A stretch of DNA of 64,000 nt from Gnetum montanum (lineage: Eukaryota; Streptophyta; Gnetopsida; Gnetales; Gnetaceae). The position numbers and the translations under genes were made by a program. Positions within the stretch are counted from its first letter, which is position 1. Every line of letters starts with the position of its first letter. Shown here one piece after another: positions 19,346-29,709 of the stretch. Location: the NCBI GenBank assembly GCA_015680685.1, contig MNCI01014495.1, positions 181,685 to 245,684 of the forward strand, in the 5' to 3' direction. The notes under the pieces are model-generated. The model saw only the letters and a program-made list of their open reading frames with translations. It did no database searches and was not told the DNA's origin.

Positions 19346-22300
19346 AAACCTTAGACTTATATCATACTTTACTACACTATTTCTTTGCGAATTTCCATTA
19401 TACATAATTACTACGAACCGGTACCTCTTAACAAGATTTTCGTTCCACTTTGGCAGGTCAGGTGAAAATGGAAATCCTTCATGATCTCTCTTTGCCTCTA
19501 GCTTTAGCAGTCCACATGGCAAGCTCGCAAGACAACTGGACCCAAATCTAATCGACTGGGAGTCATCCATAGTCAGCACCATATCGTCCTTAGAAACATC
19601 TTTAGATTGGCCTGAACATCTAGTTTGAATCCTAGACTTAGAGGCTGGGGATGTAACTGAGGATCCTCTTGTCGAGACGCCTGTGACCATGTCCAGGCGA
19701 GAGGTAAAAACATTAAAACTTAGTTCCATCCTAGATGTGTAGACACACAGAGATGTGGCCAAAATTCTGCAAGACAACATCGGTGTCTTCGCATGGTCAT
19801 ACAACGACATACTAGGTTTAGACCTGAGGCTGATACAACACAACATCGTCCTAGACCCGCTCATGAAGGCAGTCAAGTAGAAGGCTCGTACGGTTAAACC
19901 AAAAATTGCACTGGCCATACGGGATGAAATCACTAAGCTCTACCAAGTTGGTTTCATCTGTGCAGTTGAGTACTCGGAATGGATGTTCAACATCGTTGTG
20001 GTTTCTAAGAAAATGGGAGGATATGAATCTATATAGACTTCCAAGATCTGAACAAGGCAACGATCAAGGATGATTTCCCACTTTCGAGCATCAATCAACT
20101 GATTGACACTACAGCTGGTCATGCTCTATTATCCTTCATGGACGGTTTCTCCAGCTACAACCAAATTCACATTAACACATAGCATCAATTGAAAACAACC
20201 TTCATGACCCCATGGGGGACCTTTTGTTACACTATGATGCCTTTTGGACTCTAAGAATGCTAGAGCAACCTACCACCTACATCTTCAGTGACTAAATCCT
20301 AGAAACACTAAACGACTACGTGGACGATATAGTGATCAAATCCAAAGAAGTCTCTAATCACCCCACGTGATCTAGGGGTAGTCCTAAAGTGTTGTCAAAT
20401 GCACGACTTGTGCCTCAATCCTAAGAAGTGTGTCTTCAGGGTGAGAATTGGACACATGTTAGGGTTTGTAGTATCGAAGGCCAGAATACAGGTGGACCCT
20501 AACAAAGTTAAGGCCATCGTCAACCTAGCACCTCCTACAAACCTTAAAGAATTATGTGGGTTGCAAGGTAGGGTACAGTTCATCCGAATGTTTATAGCAT
20601 GGTTAACCAACAAGTTACACCCCATGCAACATCTTCTGAAGAAAGGGGTTAACTTCGAGTGGATGACTCAGTGCCAATAAGCCTTCGACGACTTGAAGGA
20701 AGAACTTTTGCATCTCCCAACTGTTCACCCTCCATAGAGGAATAAACCTTTCTTCATCTACCCCGCCACCTCCGACACATCCATCATATCACTGTTATGT
20801 CAGAAACATGATGACGGATCTGAGATACTAGTGTATTATCTGAGCCACACATTAATAGCATATGAGGCAAAGTACAACGAGGTGGAGAGGAATTGCCTTG
20901 TCTTAGTGTTCGCGCTAAAAAAGTGGAGGCATTACTTGTTCCGCAACACGATCAAAATCATTTGCAAAAGCAACATACTTCGGGCTATCACTAACAATCT
21001 ATACGAAAGTAGCAGGAATTCGACCTACACTATGTAACCCAATCATCGACAAAGGGTTAGGGTATAGCAATGCAACTCACGGCCTCACCTGTCGATGACC
21101 AGGCAACCATAGACCCTGAATTCCCAGATGAGCATGTTAGCACTATCAACGTTGTCCCACCGCATCTTGAGGCTACTTTACACTTTTACAATGCCTCGAC
21201 CGCATGAGGAGGTAGTGCAGGTACCGTCATTACGTTCCCCTCTGGGGAAATGCACCCGTTTTCTTATCGTTTTGCATTCCCATGCACAAACAACGTGGCA
21301 GAATATGAAGGGCTACTCAGAGGCCTTTCATCTACCCTAACACTACGCAGACAACACCTGGCGATTCACGGAGATTCATAACTAGTTGTGAATCAAGTCA
21401 CTAGGGTTTACACCTGTAAGACTACACACCTACAACTCTATTGCGACCTAGCCAAAAGCTTGCTCAAACAGTTTACAACCACGGATGTGCAACACGTGTC
21501 ATGCAACGAAAACACCATAGCTAACGCCCTAGCTACCCTAGCATTAAATATTCCACCACCCTTGTTTGCAAGTTTGCCAACCTCGATTGTTGAATGTATT
21601 GAGCCTATCACTCAGGCGGGACACATGGCCTCTATCAGTGTCGCGAATACCCAGGAGTGGTACACCAACATTAAAGCCTTTCTACAACATGGTGAGCCCC
21701 CAAGCGGATTGACATCTGCACAGAGAGATGTGATTCATAAGCATGCCTAGCAATATACGCTCATGGGAAATGATGCCCTATGCAGACACTCCTATGACAG
21801 GATCTTGCTAGTATGCGTGGGCGAGGAGTAGGCGCAGAAGGTGGTTAATGAAATGCATAATGGATTATGTGGCAGACACATAGCACCTAGGGCTATGACT
21901 GCAAAAATCAGACGCCTAGGGTACTATTGGCCTTGTATGGAGCACGATTTCTTGACAAAATTTAGGACATGTGACACGTGCCAACGCCACGCAAATCTCA
22001 TCCACGTCTCACCCACAAAGCTGCACCCAACGCAGATCACGTTGCCCTTCTAGTGATGGGGACTAGACCTCATAGGACCTATCACGCCTAAGTTCTTCGT
22101 AGGGCATAACTTCATTATCATCGCCATTGAATACTTTACTAAGTGGGTGGAAGCTATTGCCTTGAGGAAGACGACATCTCAACAAGTTTGTCACTTCATC
22201 TTGGATAACATCGTGACAAGGTTTGGGCTTCTGATGACTATTATAACTAACAATGTGCCACAATTCCGTAGTACCGAACCTTCTGCAGCAATCTTGGCAT

Positions 22301-22892
22301 CAAAAAATCATTCTCCTCGCCATACTACCCGCAGGCAAACGGGCAGGCGAAGGCTACAAATAAGTCCATCATCAACTTGCTGAAGAGGATGCTTGACAAT
22401 AGCAAGAGGCAATGGCATGAGCAAATCCTCTATGTGCTATGGGCCTACAAAATGACATGTAGAACCATGACAAGTAAGACCTCTTACAGTCTTATTTATG
22501 GATATAAAGTTGTGTTGCCTCTTGAGTTGCAGGTACCATCACTCCGAATGATCCTATCTGGTATTGTGAGCAAAGCCCAAAACAACGAATCGAGAATTAT
22601 TAACCTCGACTCGATAGAGGAGGAGCACACACAAATGCTAAGTCACATAGAGCAGTACCAGAGCAAGCAGTAGTAGAAACATCATGAAAACCCGCACCAA
22701 TGGCCAATACATAAGGGAGTCCTCGTCCTCAAGGTTGTTTGTGAACATGTGAGAAAATTCTTAGCAAACTGGGAAGGCCCATACATGGTCACCAAAGCCT
22801 TTGGGAATGGAGCCTTCAAGCTCGCAAATATGGATGGCAACAAGTTCGCTAATTTGGTGAATCACTCATATCTCAACCCATACTACATCTGA
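19346..22892 (+). pseudogene. pol: pol of Tat element B: RT, RNase H, second RNase H, integrase
   Basis: Copies element RNA and inserts the DNA. The RT region is about 19700-20690 with the catalytic box YVDD at 20317-20328 and SFMDGFSSYNQI before it. RT-linked RNase H is about 20740-21000. A second, Tat-type RNase H is about 21120-21560 (TNNVAEYEGLLRGL, LAIHGDS). Integrase starts with an HHCC zinc motif (21850-21990, C-D-T-C-Q-R-H), then the DDE core: WGLDLIGPI at about 22060; the second Asp is replaced (I-I-T-N-N-V-P-Q-F at about 22240); the third acidic residue lies in KATNKSI in a shifted frame. The C-terminal part ends 'HSYLNPYYI' with stop 22890-22892. Many stops and frameshifts are present. 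The start is unclear because pol may be joined to protease by splicing; a pyrimidine-rich stretch ending TTTGGCAG lies at 19449-19456. Confidence 0.88.
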
Positions 22893-22904
22893 AGCATGAG
22901 CACA

Positions 22905-23275
22905 GTGAGCAGCATCCACTACGACATTAAACTGATAACAATCGTCCACTATGACATAAAACTGGCAAAGCTCATCTGCTACGATGTTAAACTGGCAACA
23001 CACGTCCACTACGATGTTAAACTAACCATTGTCCGCTATGATGTTAAACTGGCAAATCTCGTCCACCATGACGTAAAACTAACAAAGGTGGCAAACATCC
23101 GCTACAACGTAAAACTGGCACAGCTAGTCCGCTATGACTATAAACTGGCACGGCACATCCGCTATGACGTTAAATTAGCATGTACGGTCTTCTGGGACCT
23201 TAAGCCAATACAGTGGTCTACTAAGACCTTAAACCAACACATGGTCTTCCAAGACCTTAAACTGGGTTCACGGCA
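22905..23275 (+). repeat. Tandem repeats with core TTAAACTGGCA (boundary array 3, B)
   Basis: About twelve units of roughly 25-30 bp, such as 'CCACTATGACATAAAACTGGCAA' variants (core GTTAAACTGGCAA). They begin directly after the pol stop. Core relates to arrays 1 and 2. The E equivalent is at 38335-38730. Confidence 0.87.
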
Positions 23276-24528
23276 CGTCCCCAGCATGCATCTGCACTAG
23301 ATACTCATCAAGCGAGCGTGCACAATGCCGATGTGGGGTGGGACGTTGCAGTTTCAGAACACAGTTCACGACACGATGAGAACACGAATCTAGAACATAT
23401 GCGACACTGCCACCCTTGGCATCGTGCTGATCCTCCAGAGATGTCGTATGACATCACATTAGCCCTCCAAACCTACCATCGCCACGGCCCATCGCCATGG
23501 CCCATCACCCTGACAGTAGTCCCTTGGTCAGTGCCTGATGTTAGAGTCCCAGCACTATTGTGGCCCAACCACAATATTGTTACCCTCCAGCCCCCCTGCC
23601 AACGTCTGTGCTCAAATGAAATTTAGCTATGTGGTAGTTGATCCCATAGCTGAACTAAGAATACATGCCTTTGGTAGGGATTCTTGAGCATCTGCATTCA
23701 CAACAACTCCTAACATCTTCAATGCTAGCTCCTCCATGTCAATGTTGCCAAAGCTGCTGCTAGCCTTCCTGGCTTGGACACCACACATCAGCAAAGGTGT
23801 CCAAGAGCTTCACCAATGTCTACAACAAGCAAGAGCTTCATCTTCGTTTCGCATCATGGTTGTTTCTCCTGGTCTTCTCCCTATTGTGCTGCCAGGATTT
23901 GTACCAGGGAGATGCCTCTCAGCGCTACGTTTCACCATGAAGGCAAGACCTTACGTCATTCTAAGGCATTCTTCTTGACTAGCTTAGCTACTTTGAAGTG
24001 CATATCATGTTCCTCCCTACACTCATGATCCACTCTCTCCTCTCTTTCACAAGTTTTTCCTGACGTCTATCATGCCCTCCCATCTGCTCAACTACAAAGT
24101 CCATGATGCGCATAACACAGCTCGCCACATGGAAAACATCTGTAGGCAGGTTAAAGCTCTAGGTGGATGTAACACAACTCATCTTGGGATGGTAACACCT
24201 ATCCTACAGCAGCATCCTCTCTCCCTAAGCATCCCGATGAGAGGATGGAGGTTAGGCAGGGCAAAGATGACCACGCACACAACTCCCTCATGAGCACTCC
24301 AATGAGGGACCCCACTAAATTCATCTTTGTTCTTTTTCTGAACCTCCCTCCTCCCTGCTTGAGCCTTCCCTTCTCCCATGTAACCAATGCAGCACTCTCA
24401 AAGCATAGCTAAGCGACATCTCGGTGATCGCCAAAGAGCAATGTTGGCATCTTGTCTTCTGTGGTGTTTCGTATTCTTTGTTGGCGTCTCTCGGGTCCAT
24501 CCTCCAAACGTCGATAAAGAGGGGCCAA
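23276..24528 (+). other. 3' untranslated region and polypurine tract of B
   Basis: No gene recognised. It aligns with 38731-39817 of E, including 'TAGCTATGTGGTAG' and 'TGATCCCATAGCT'. It ends in the polypurine tract AAAGAGGGGCCAA (24516-24528), also present in E at 39805-39817. Confidence 0.7.
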
Positions 24529-25669
24529 TTAAACACCCCAAATTTCCAAGGCATCCTTGCTTCACCAAGCCTTCGCAATTCAGGCAGCATCATGGCAGTT
24601 CTTCAAGAGATGCATGCTCTGAGTTCAGACTGGAAATTCGACAAGTTTTCTACTCATGGTGTCGGCAGGCTCAACAGATATTCCTGCCTGCCTGCCTAAG
24701 TAGTTCATCTAACCGACAGCCTGCTTAGAAACGATGCGTGGAGTTGTAGGCACTGCTCAGGATGCACAAAATAGTTCGGTAAGTTTTATAAGTTATGAAG
24801 TTTGCTATGCTATGCCATGTAGCATAGCAAGCTTCAGAAAACAATTACAGAACAAAGAGCTATGTTGTGCTATGCTACGCAGCGCGGCATAATGTAGCAA
24901 AGTCCAGAAAATCAGCTCCATCTCCCAACTCCAAGTCCTTTGTCGTTGGCTCCGTCCACCGAAAAGTGGCAGAGTTAGCAAAAAGTAGGCCATGTTGAAT
25001 GCCACGCTACACTATGCTACATAGCGTAGCACAGCATAGCAACATGGCGGAAGCAACAAATGACATCTCCAAGTGCAAGGTCAACAAGTTCGCAAGTTTC
25101 GCATTGCAAAGAGAAAAAGTCACAGATTATTAACATTTCTGCAACTAAGGCCAATTGCTACGCTACACTACGCCACATAGCATAGCATAGTGTAGCAACT
25201 ACGCAAAATTAGCCAAAACATCCTACAGGCTTCTGAAGCATGCAACAAGTCCTGGCGCAACTTTCTGCCTCAAACGGATGGCTACGCTATGCTACACTGC
25301 ATAGCGTAGCACAGCGTGGCATGATGCTACACTACGCCAACATGCTACGCTACGAAGCGTAACATAGCATAGCAGGTAACTGCACTACACCGATGCCTCT
25401 CCTTGCGTACCGAGCTGCTACACCACATCCACATGTTACGCTACAAAGCATAGCACAACGTAGCACAGCGTAGCACGCAGCTATACCACATAAATGCACT
25501 TCATCCATTTTGATCGTTACTTCACCAGTTTGCATCGTTAGCACACATCTCCAAGTCCTGACAGAGTAATTACAGCGTGGTAGGCTCATAATTACAGCAT
25601 GGCAGGCTTGCAATTACAGAATAGATCCATTAGCACTGGCCCAGGACATGTGGCGTCCAAACCACATCT
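24529..25669 (+). repeat. 3' LTR of element B, first part
   Basis: 1141 bp matching 7659-8790 of the 5' LTR, starting TTAAACACCCC (TG decayed to TT). It is cut at 25669 by element E. It contains the palindrome cluster (24790-25490). Confidence 0.9.
25665..25669 (+). repeat. Target-site duplication of element E, left copy
   Basis: CATCT before E's TG; identical CATCT at 41481-41485 after E's terminal CA, where the B LTR continues as 'CTCGTGCGTCCC' (5' LTR: 'CTCGCACGTCCC'). Confidence 0.92.
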
Positions 25670-27345
25670 TGAAACACCCCAAAAATTCGAAGGCATGCTT
25701 GCTTCACCAAGTCTTTGCAATTCTAGTAGCGATACGGTAGTTCTTCAGGAGATGGATGCTGTAATGTCCAGACTGTCCAGTCTGGCAATTTTTCTACCCC
25801 AGGTGTCAATAGGCTAAACGGATTCTCCAGCCTGCCCATCTGAGCAGTTCACCAGGCCGACCGTGCACTTAGGAGCGACGCATGGAACTGTTGGTAATGC
25901 TCAAAACGTGCAAAACGATTTAGCAAGTTTTCTAAGTCAAGAAATTTTGCTATGCTACGTAGCGTAGCAGGCTTCAAAAGACGTTTGCGGAAGCGAAGTG
26001 CTACACTACGCTATGCAACATAGCACAACGTAGCAAAAGTTATATGGTTAGTCCCCTAGCCCGACTTCAAGTCCTTCAGGAATGTCTTCTTCCATCAGAA
26101 AGCAGCAGACCATGTCTGCTACTACGCTATGCTAAGCTACATGGCGCAGTGAGGCGTAGCAATTCTGTAGAAGTGACTAAAGGAAACTCAAAGGGCAAGA
26201 TCAGCAAGTTCACAAGTTTTGCAATGCAAAAGGCAAAGTTTGCATATTGGCAAAGTTTTTGTGACTAAGGCCAACCGCTACACTACATAGCATAGCATAG
26301 CATAGCATAGTAAATGTGCAACAAACATGTAGCGAAATGCGTGACAAGATGCTACACTACGCCGAACATGTTACGCTACAAAGCACAACAAAGCATGACG
26401 GGTGGTTGTGCGACATCACTGCACTTCACTTAATTGCATAGTTGGCACACATCTTCAAACACTGACAACGTAATTATGGCGTGGCAGGCTCGCAATTACA
26501 GCATGATAGGCTCGTAATTACAATGGTCATGCATGTCCAACGGTCATGCAAGCACGTGCAGCGCAAACAAGTCAATGTGGGCCCAAGGCATGTGGCGTTC
26601 AAATCGCATTTTTCGTGTGCCCTTGGTCCTATAAATACCCCAGCAAGCAACGTTCAAAACACTTTTGGACACTTTTGATACTTTAGACACTTTGGACACT
26701 TTTGGGACTTCCGGCTGGCTCCCTCTTTTGGCGATTCGATCTAGTTTTTCTTTGGCATTCTGGTCGGCTAACAATTTTTTTGGCTGACAAGCAAAGAGGC
26801 TAGCACTGTAACCTCAAGCATTGTAAGCTTTCTATTGGACATTATAAATAGTTAGCACTCTTTGTTGGCATTTTGCTCTGCCCTTTACTACCACCTTGGT
26901 AGCACTTTGCTTTGTTAACACCTGGGCCCGCGTTCGAGCACACAGCTGTCTTGCTCTACATGTCTTGGTTACTCTCGGGATCTCGACACTTCTTAGCACT
27001 ATGCAACCGACTGTATCCATTTTGACAGAGTGAAGTCGTAGCTTTGAAGTAGTGCATTTTTCTAACTACATTTCACTTTGTCTCTTGTTCATTATTGCAT
27101 TTTACACTATTTTCTATCTCTTTTACATTTAAGCATTACCTTGCGCTATCAGCCTCGTTTTCAAATCAAACATTGCAAAAGGTTATATAGACATCGACTA
27201 AGTCCCTATCTGATTGACCAAACCATTTAGGATGCCTCGTTTCCGTTTTATTTAGCACAGCCCTCCCACAAAAACGGGGTTAAGACTGTTAACGACGGAC
27301 GACCCCTTGGTGTTTTTCTAGCCATCGACATTTTCGATCACTATA
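25670..27345 (+). repeat. 5' LTR of element E
   Basis: 1676 bp from TGAAACACCCCAAAAATTCG to 'CGATCACTATA' (terminal CA decayed). It pairs with 39818-41480. The shared start, TATA region and end with B's LTR show common descent; the middle differs. Palindromes at 25945-26400, TATA at 26629. Confidence 0.9.
26640..26715 (+). repeat. TTTTGGACAC minisatellite after the TATA box, E 5' LTR
   Basis: Imperfect units of CACTTTTGGA / CACTTTGGA at about 26657-26712, just downstream of the TATA box. The 3' LTR has a longer version at 40774-40842. Confidence 0.8.
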
Positions 27346-27798
27346 ATTTTCTAGCGCTAGAAGGAGGGCCTTTTGGTGCCCTTTCCGCGTATCACGGTAG
27401 TTCTATAAGCCTTCTGCACCCTGATACACATCAGCGTAACCTTGACACCCATCTATGATTGTTTATGCTTCGTGTGGTGCAGATTGGTCACCTCGACGGT
27501 TCCTCGAGAACCCTACAGAACATAAAGCCTTTGGTCACCAGTTGACTTGCCTATCTTACGATAATCTTGCATGTGCTTTGTACCTTATCGCACACTAGCG
27601 TAAATGTGACACCCGTTTATGGTTTTTTACGCATCGTGTGGTACAGATCGATTGCCTTGACGATTCCTCGAGAGCCTAGCAAGATGTAAAGCCTCTTTTA
27701 TTACTTTCCAGTTCCTTCGTTTTTCTCATTCGTAAAACTGTTTAGCTTTTTAATTCCTTTACTTTCTTTCGTTTGCAAAATTTTTTAGCTTAGTAACA
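27346..27798 (+). other. Leader of element E with tandem repeat
   Basis: Primer-site position CTAGCGCTAGAAGGAGGGCC at 27351-27370, matching B except that TGG has become TAG. Two direct copies of an approximately 150 bp unit follow (about 27386-27541 and 27542-27690), each containing 'GCGTAA-C-TGACACCC', 'CGTGTGGT(A/G)CAGAT' and 'CTCGAGA', and ending in TAAAGCCT. Function unknown; a packaging or structural role is conceivable. Confidence 0.7.
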
Positions 27799-28707
27799 AT
27801 GAATTCTACAACTACTGCTACTAACACCTTTAATGTCAAGGTTCCTATCATGGTTCAAGGCATCACAGGTGTCAAACAATTGCTGAACCCAATGCTGGAA
27901 ACATGTGGATCCCTCAGGATCCAAAACCAAGGACCTGAGGGCTTGGCCGAGCAACATGAGCGTTATAACTTCCTTTATGCAAAGGTTCAGGCAAACCTGC
28001 CTTTGGATGTACATGAACTCAAAGATAAACGTAGCTTCGAGTTCACTTACTATGACGAGAAGGAATTTGTTCTCACTCCCGGCACTTCCCTACCTTTGAC
28101 ATAGACAAATCAATGGCTTCTAGACCAGCTAATCCAGCTGGCTAAGCTTAGGAAGCAACAAGACACAACGTCCAACTACGAGGACATCTTCCAAGATGGA
28201 CAAAAGGAGCTCGATTCTCAGTTCGACAGGGGAGGTCAAGCCAACCCTGTCACGGTCCCTCCAACCCAATCCTTCTGGGCCAATCCGTTGTTTGTCACCG
28301 CTTCCTTTGTGCACGCCTACGCTTCCACAACCCATGATTACAACTACTATGGGTAGCCACGTAAACCCCGCAGCGTTGCAACGTCCTTTCTTGCATGTTT
28401 CACCTATTTCGTTTGCAACAACTATGCCTTCACAAACTATTCGTCAGTCCATTCCCGTAGCACATCATACACCAATCACGACTACCCTACCGCATGTTCA
28501 TGTTGTACCTACTTCACAGTCGTACGCAACTTTCATTTCCATTCCTACATTCACGTCTGTTCCACCCATCAGGGTGAGCCCGAGCCTGTCAACATGGTGG
28601 ACCCCATTCGCTTCTTCGCATGTTCCACAACCATCGCAGATGTCTCATTATGTTCACCCTCAAACCTCACGCTTCACGCTCATTAATTTTGTACCATCGA
28701 AGGGTAC
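27799..28707 (+). pseudogene. gag: gag of element E, N-terminal block and linker only
   Basis: ATG at 27799. The N-terminal block is intact for 101 codons (SLRIQNQGPEGLAEQHER, AKVQANLPLDVHELKDKRS) to a TAG at 28102. The Pro/Thr-rich linker is open from 28196 in another frame (about 170 residues, MITTTMGSHV as in B). The sequence then jumps at about 28685-28700 straight to the protease ('GAAGGGTACACGTTGATGA', as in B at 13027). Capsid, Cys/His segment and tail (B 10600-13020) are absent. E therefore could not have made particles by itself. Confidence 0.85.
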
Positions 28708-29070
28708 ACGTTGATGATGGGGCTACCACGAACGTCATCCCCTTTCCTATTGTGGACAAGTTGGGCTTGGTCGACCAGATCAAACCCACAACAACGTCAT
28801 GCCTGAGGTCATTCAATGGGGCACGAGTCATGGTGAAGGGCACAATCCACATAGACTTCGTACCAGGGGACCAATTCCCCACAAACGCAACATTAATCAT
28901 GGTCGAGGAAATGCCCTGGTTTAACCTAATCCTTGGGAGGTCATGGTTAGCGCAACTTAGGATTGTCTCCTCACCCATACACCAAGAGATCCACCTGCCT
29001 TATGCAAGTAGAGAGGTGGTGATCCACGGTGACGATGTAGCAATGTAAGCAATCCACAACGTAGGCATGG
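28708..29070 (+). pseudogene. pro: retropepsin-type aspartic protease of element E
   Basis: V-D-D-G-A-T-T-N-V-I-P at about 28710-28745, then FNLILGRSWLAQL near 28920-28955 and QEIHLPYA. The open stretch of about 110 codons has no stop up to 29048, so it is better kept than B's copy. Same unusual DDGA active site. It follows the gag deletion junction directly. Confidence 0.87.
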
Positions 29071-29334
29071 AATAGGGCTCAGAGGTTCTAACTTCTAAGA
29101 ATGAAGCACCTGTCACAGCTCACATTAACCATATAATAGAAGGATCAGCTCAGCAAGCTGATCCCCAAAACTAAAATGCATGGGTTGAGTTACCCTTCGA
29201 AGTGGGGGGCAACGATGTAGACGAAGGCTTTGGCAGAGCATTCCGACCTTATGCTTCGTTCAACCCGCATTGGGTCAAGAAGCAACTACGCCTAGCATGG
29301 CAACCCCACTACTTCCTGCCCACGCATCGTCCTT
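29071..29334 (+). other. Post-protease tail of element E
   Basis: Counterpart of 13401-13689: 'LPFEVGGNDVDEGFGRAF' and 'HWVKKQLRLAWQPHYFLP' are readable, so this was coding. It includes AAGTGGGGGGC at 29200-29210. Confidence 0.5.
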
Positions 29335-29545
29335 GTGCATTTACACAATGGCCCGAAATGGCCTAAAACTAGCAATGTGCATTTACGCAATGGCCTGAAA
29401 TGGCCTAAAACTAGCAACGTGCATTTACGCCCAAAACGACCTAAAACTAGCAATGAGCATTTACGCAATGGCCCGAAACGGCCTAAAACTAGCAATGTGC
29501 ATGTACACAAAGGCCCGAAATGGCCTAAAACTAGCATCGAAGAGC
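29335..29545 (+). repeat. Tandem repeats with core CCTAAAACTAGCAA (boundary array 1, E)
   Basis: Five units, mostly 40-48 bp, each with GTGCATTTACGCAATGGCC-like sequence followed by GGCCTAAAACTAGCA. The core matches B, but the unit is longer because GTGCATTTACGC was added. Confidence 0.87.
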
Positions 29546-29610
29546 GAAAGTTTAGCATGACATCCAGTGCATACGCAACGTGCAAGTTAGCATGGGAACC
29601 AATTCATCTC

Positions 29611-29616
29611 TTTATT
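29611..29616 (-). terminator. AATAAA poly(A) signal for the antisense gene, E
   Basis: Minus-strand AATAAA (AAATAAAGAG) about 95 bp after the stop at 29710. Position matches the B copy. Confidence 0.6.
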
Positions 29617-29709
29617 TAAAATTCTGGTCTCCTAGCCAATGTTTGCAAAAATTTTACAAAAGTTCAAAATTTCAAAATTTCAAAAAAAAAAAAAACAGAT
29701 CCCATGCTA

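Noticed and set aside
19292-19933. Minus-strand ORF of 213 codons opposite RT of B
   Set aside because: Reverse shadow of the RT coding strand; the plus strand has the RT motifs.
22905-23275. Regular short repeats with spacers, CRISPR-like at first sight
   Set aside because: Units vary in length and sequence, spacers are not unique, and the setting is a plant retrotransposon; it is a minisatellite.
29292-29619. Repeat-containing ORFs on both strands
   Set aside because: Same boundary array in E; repeats translated in several frames, no protein expected.
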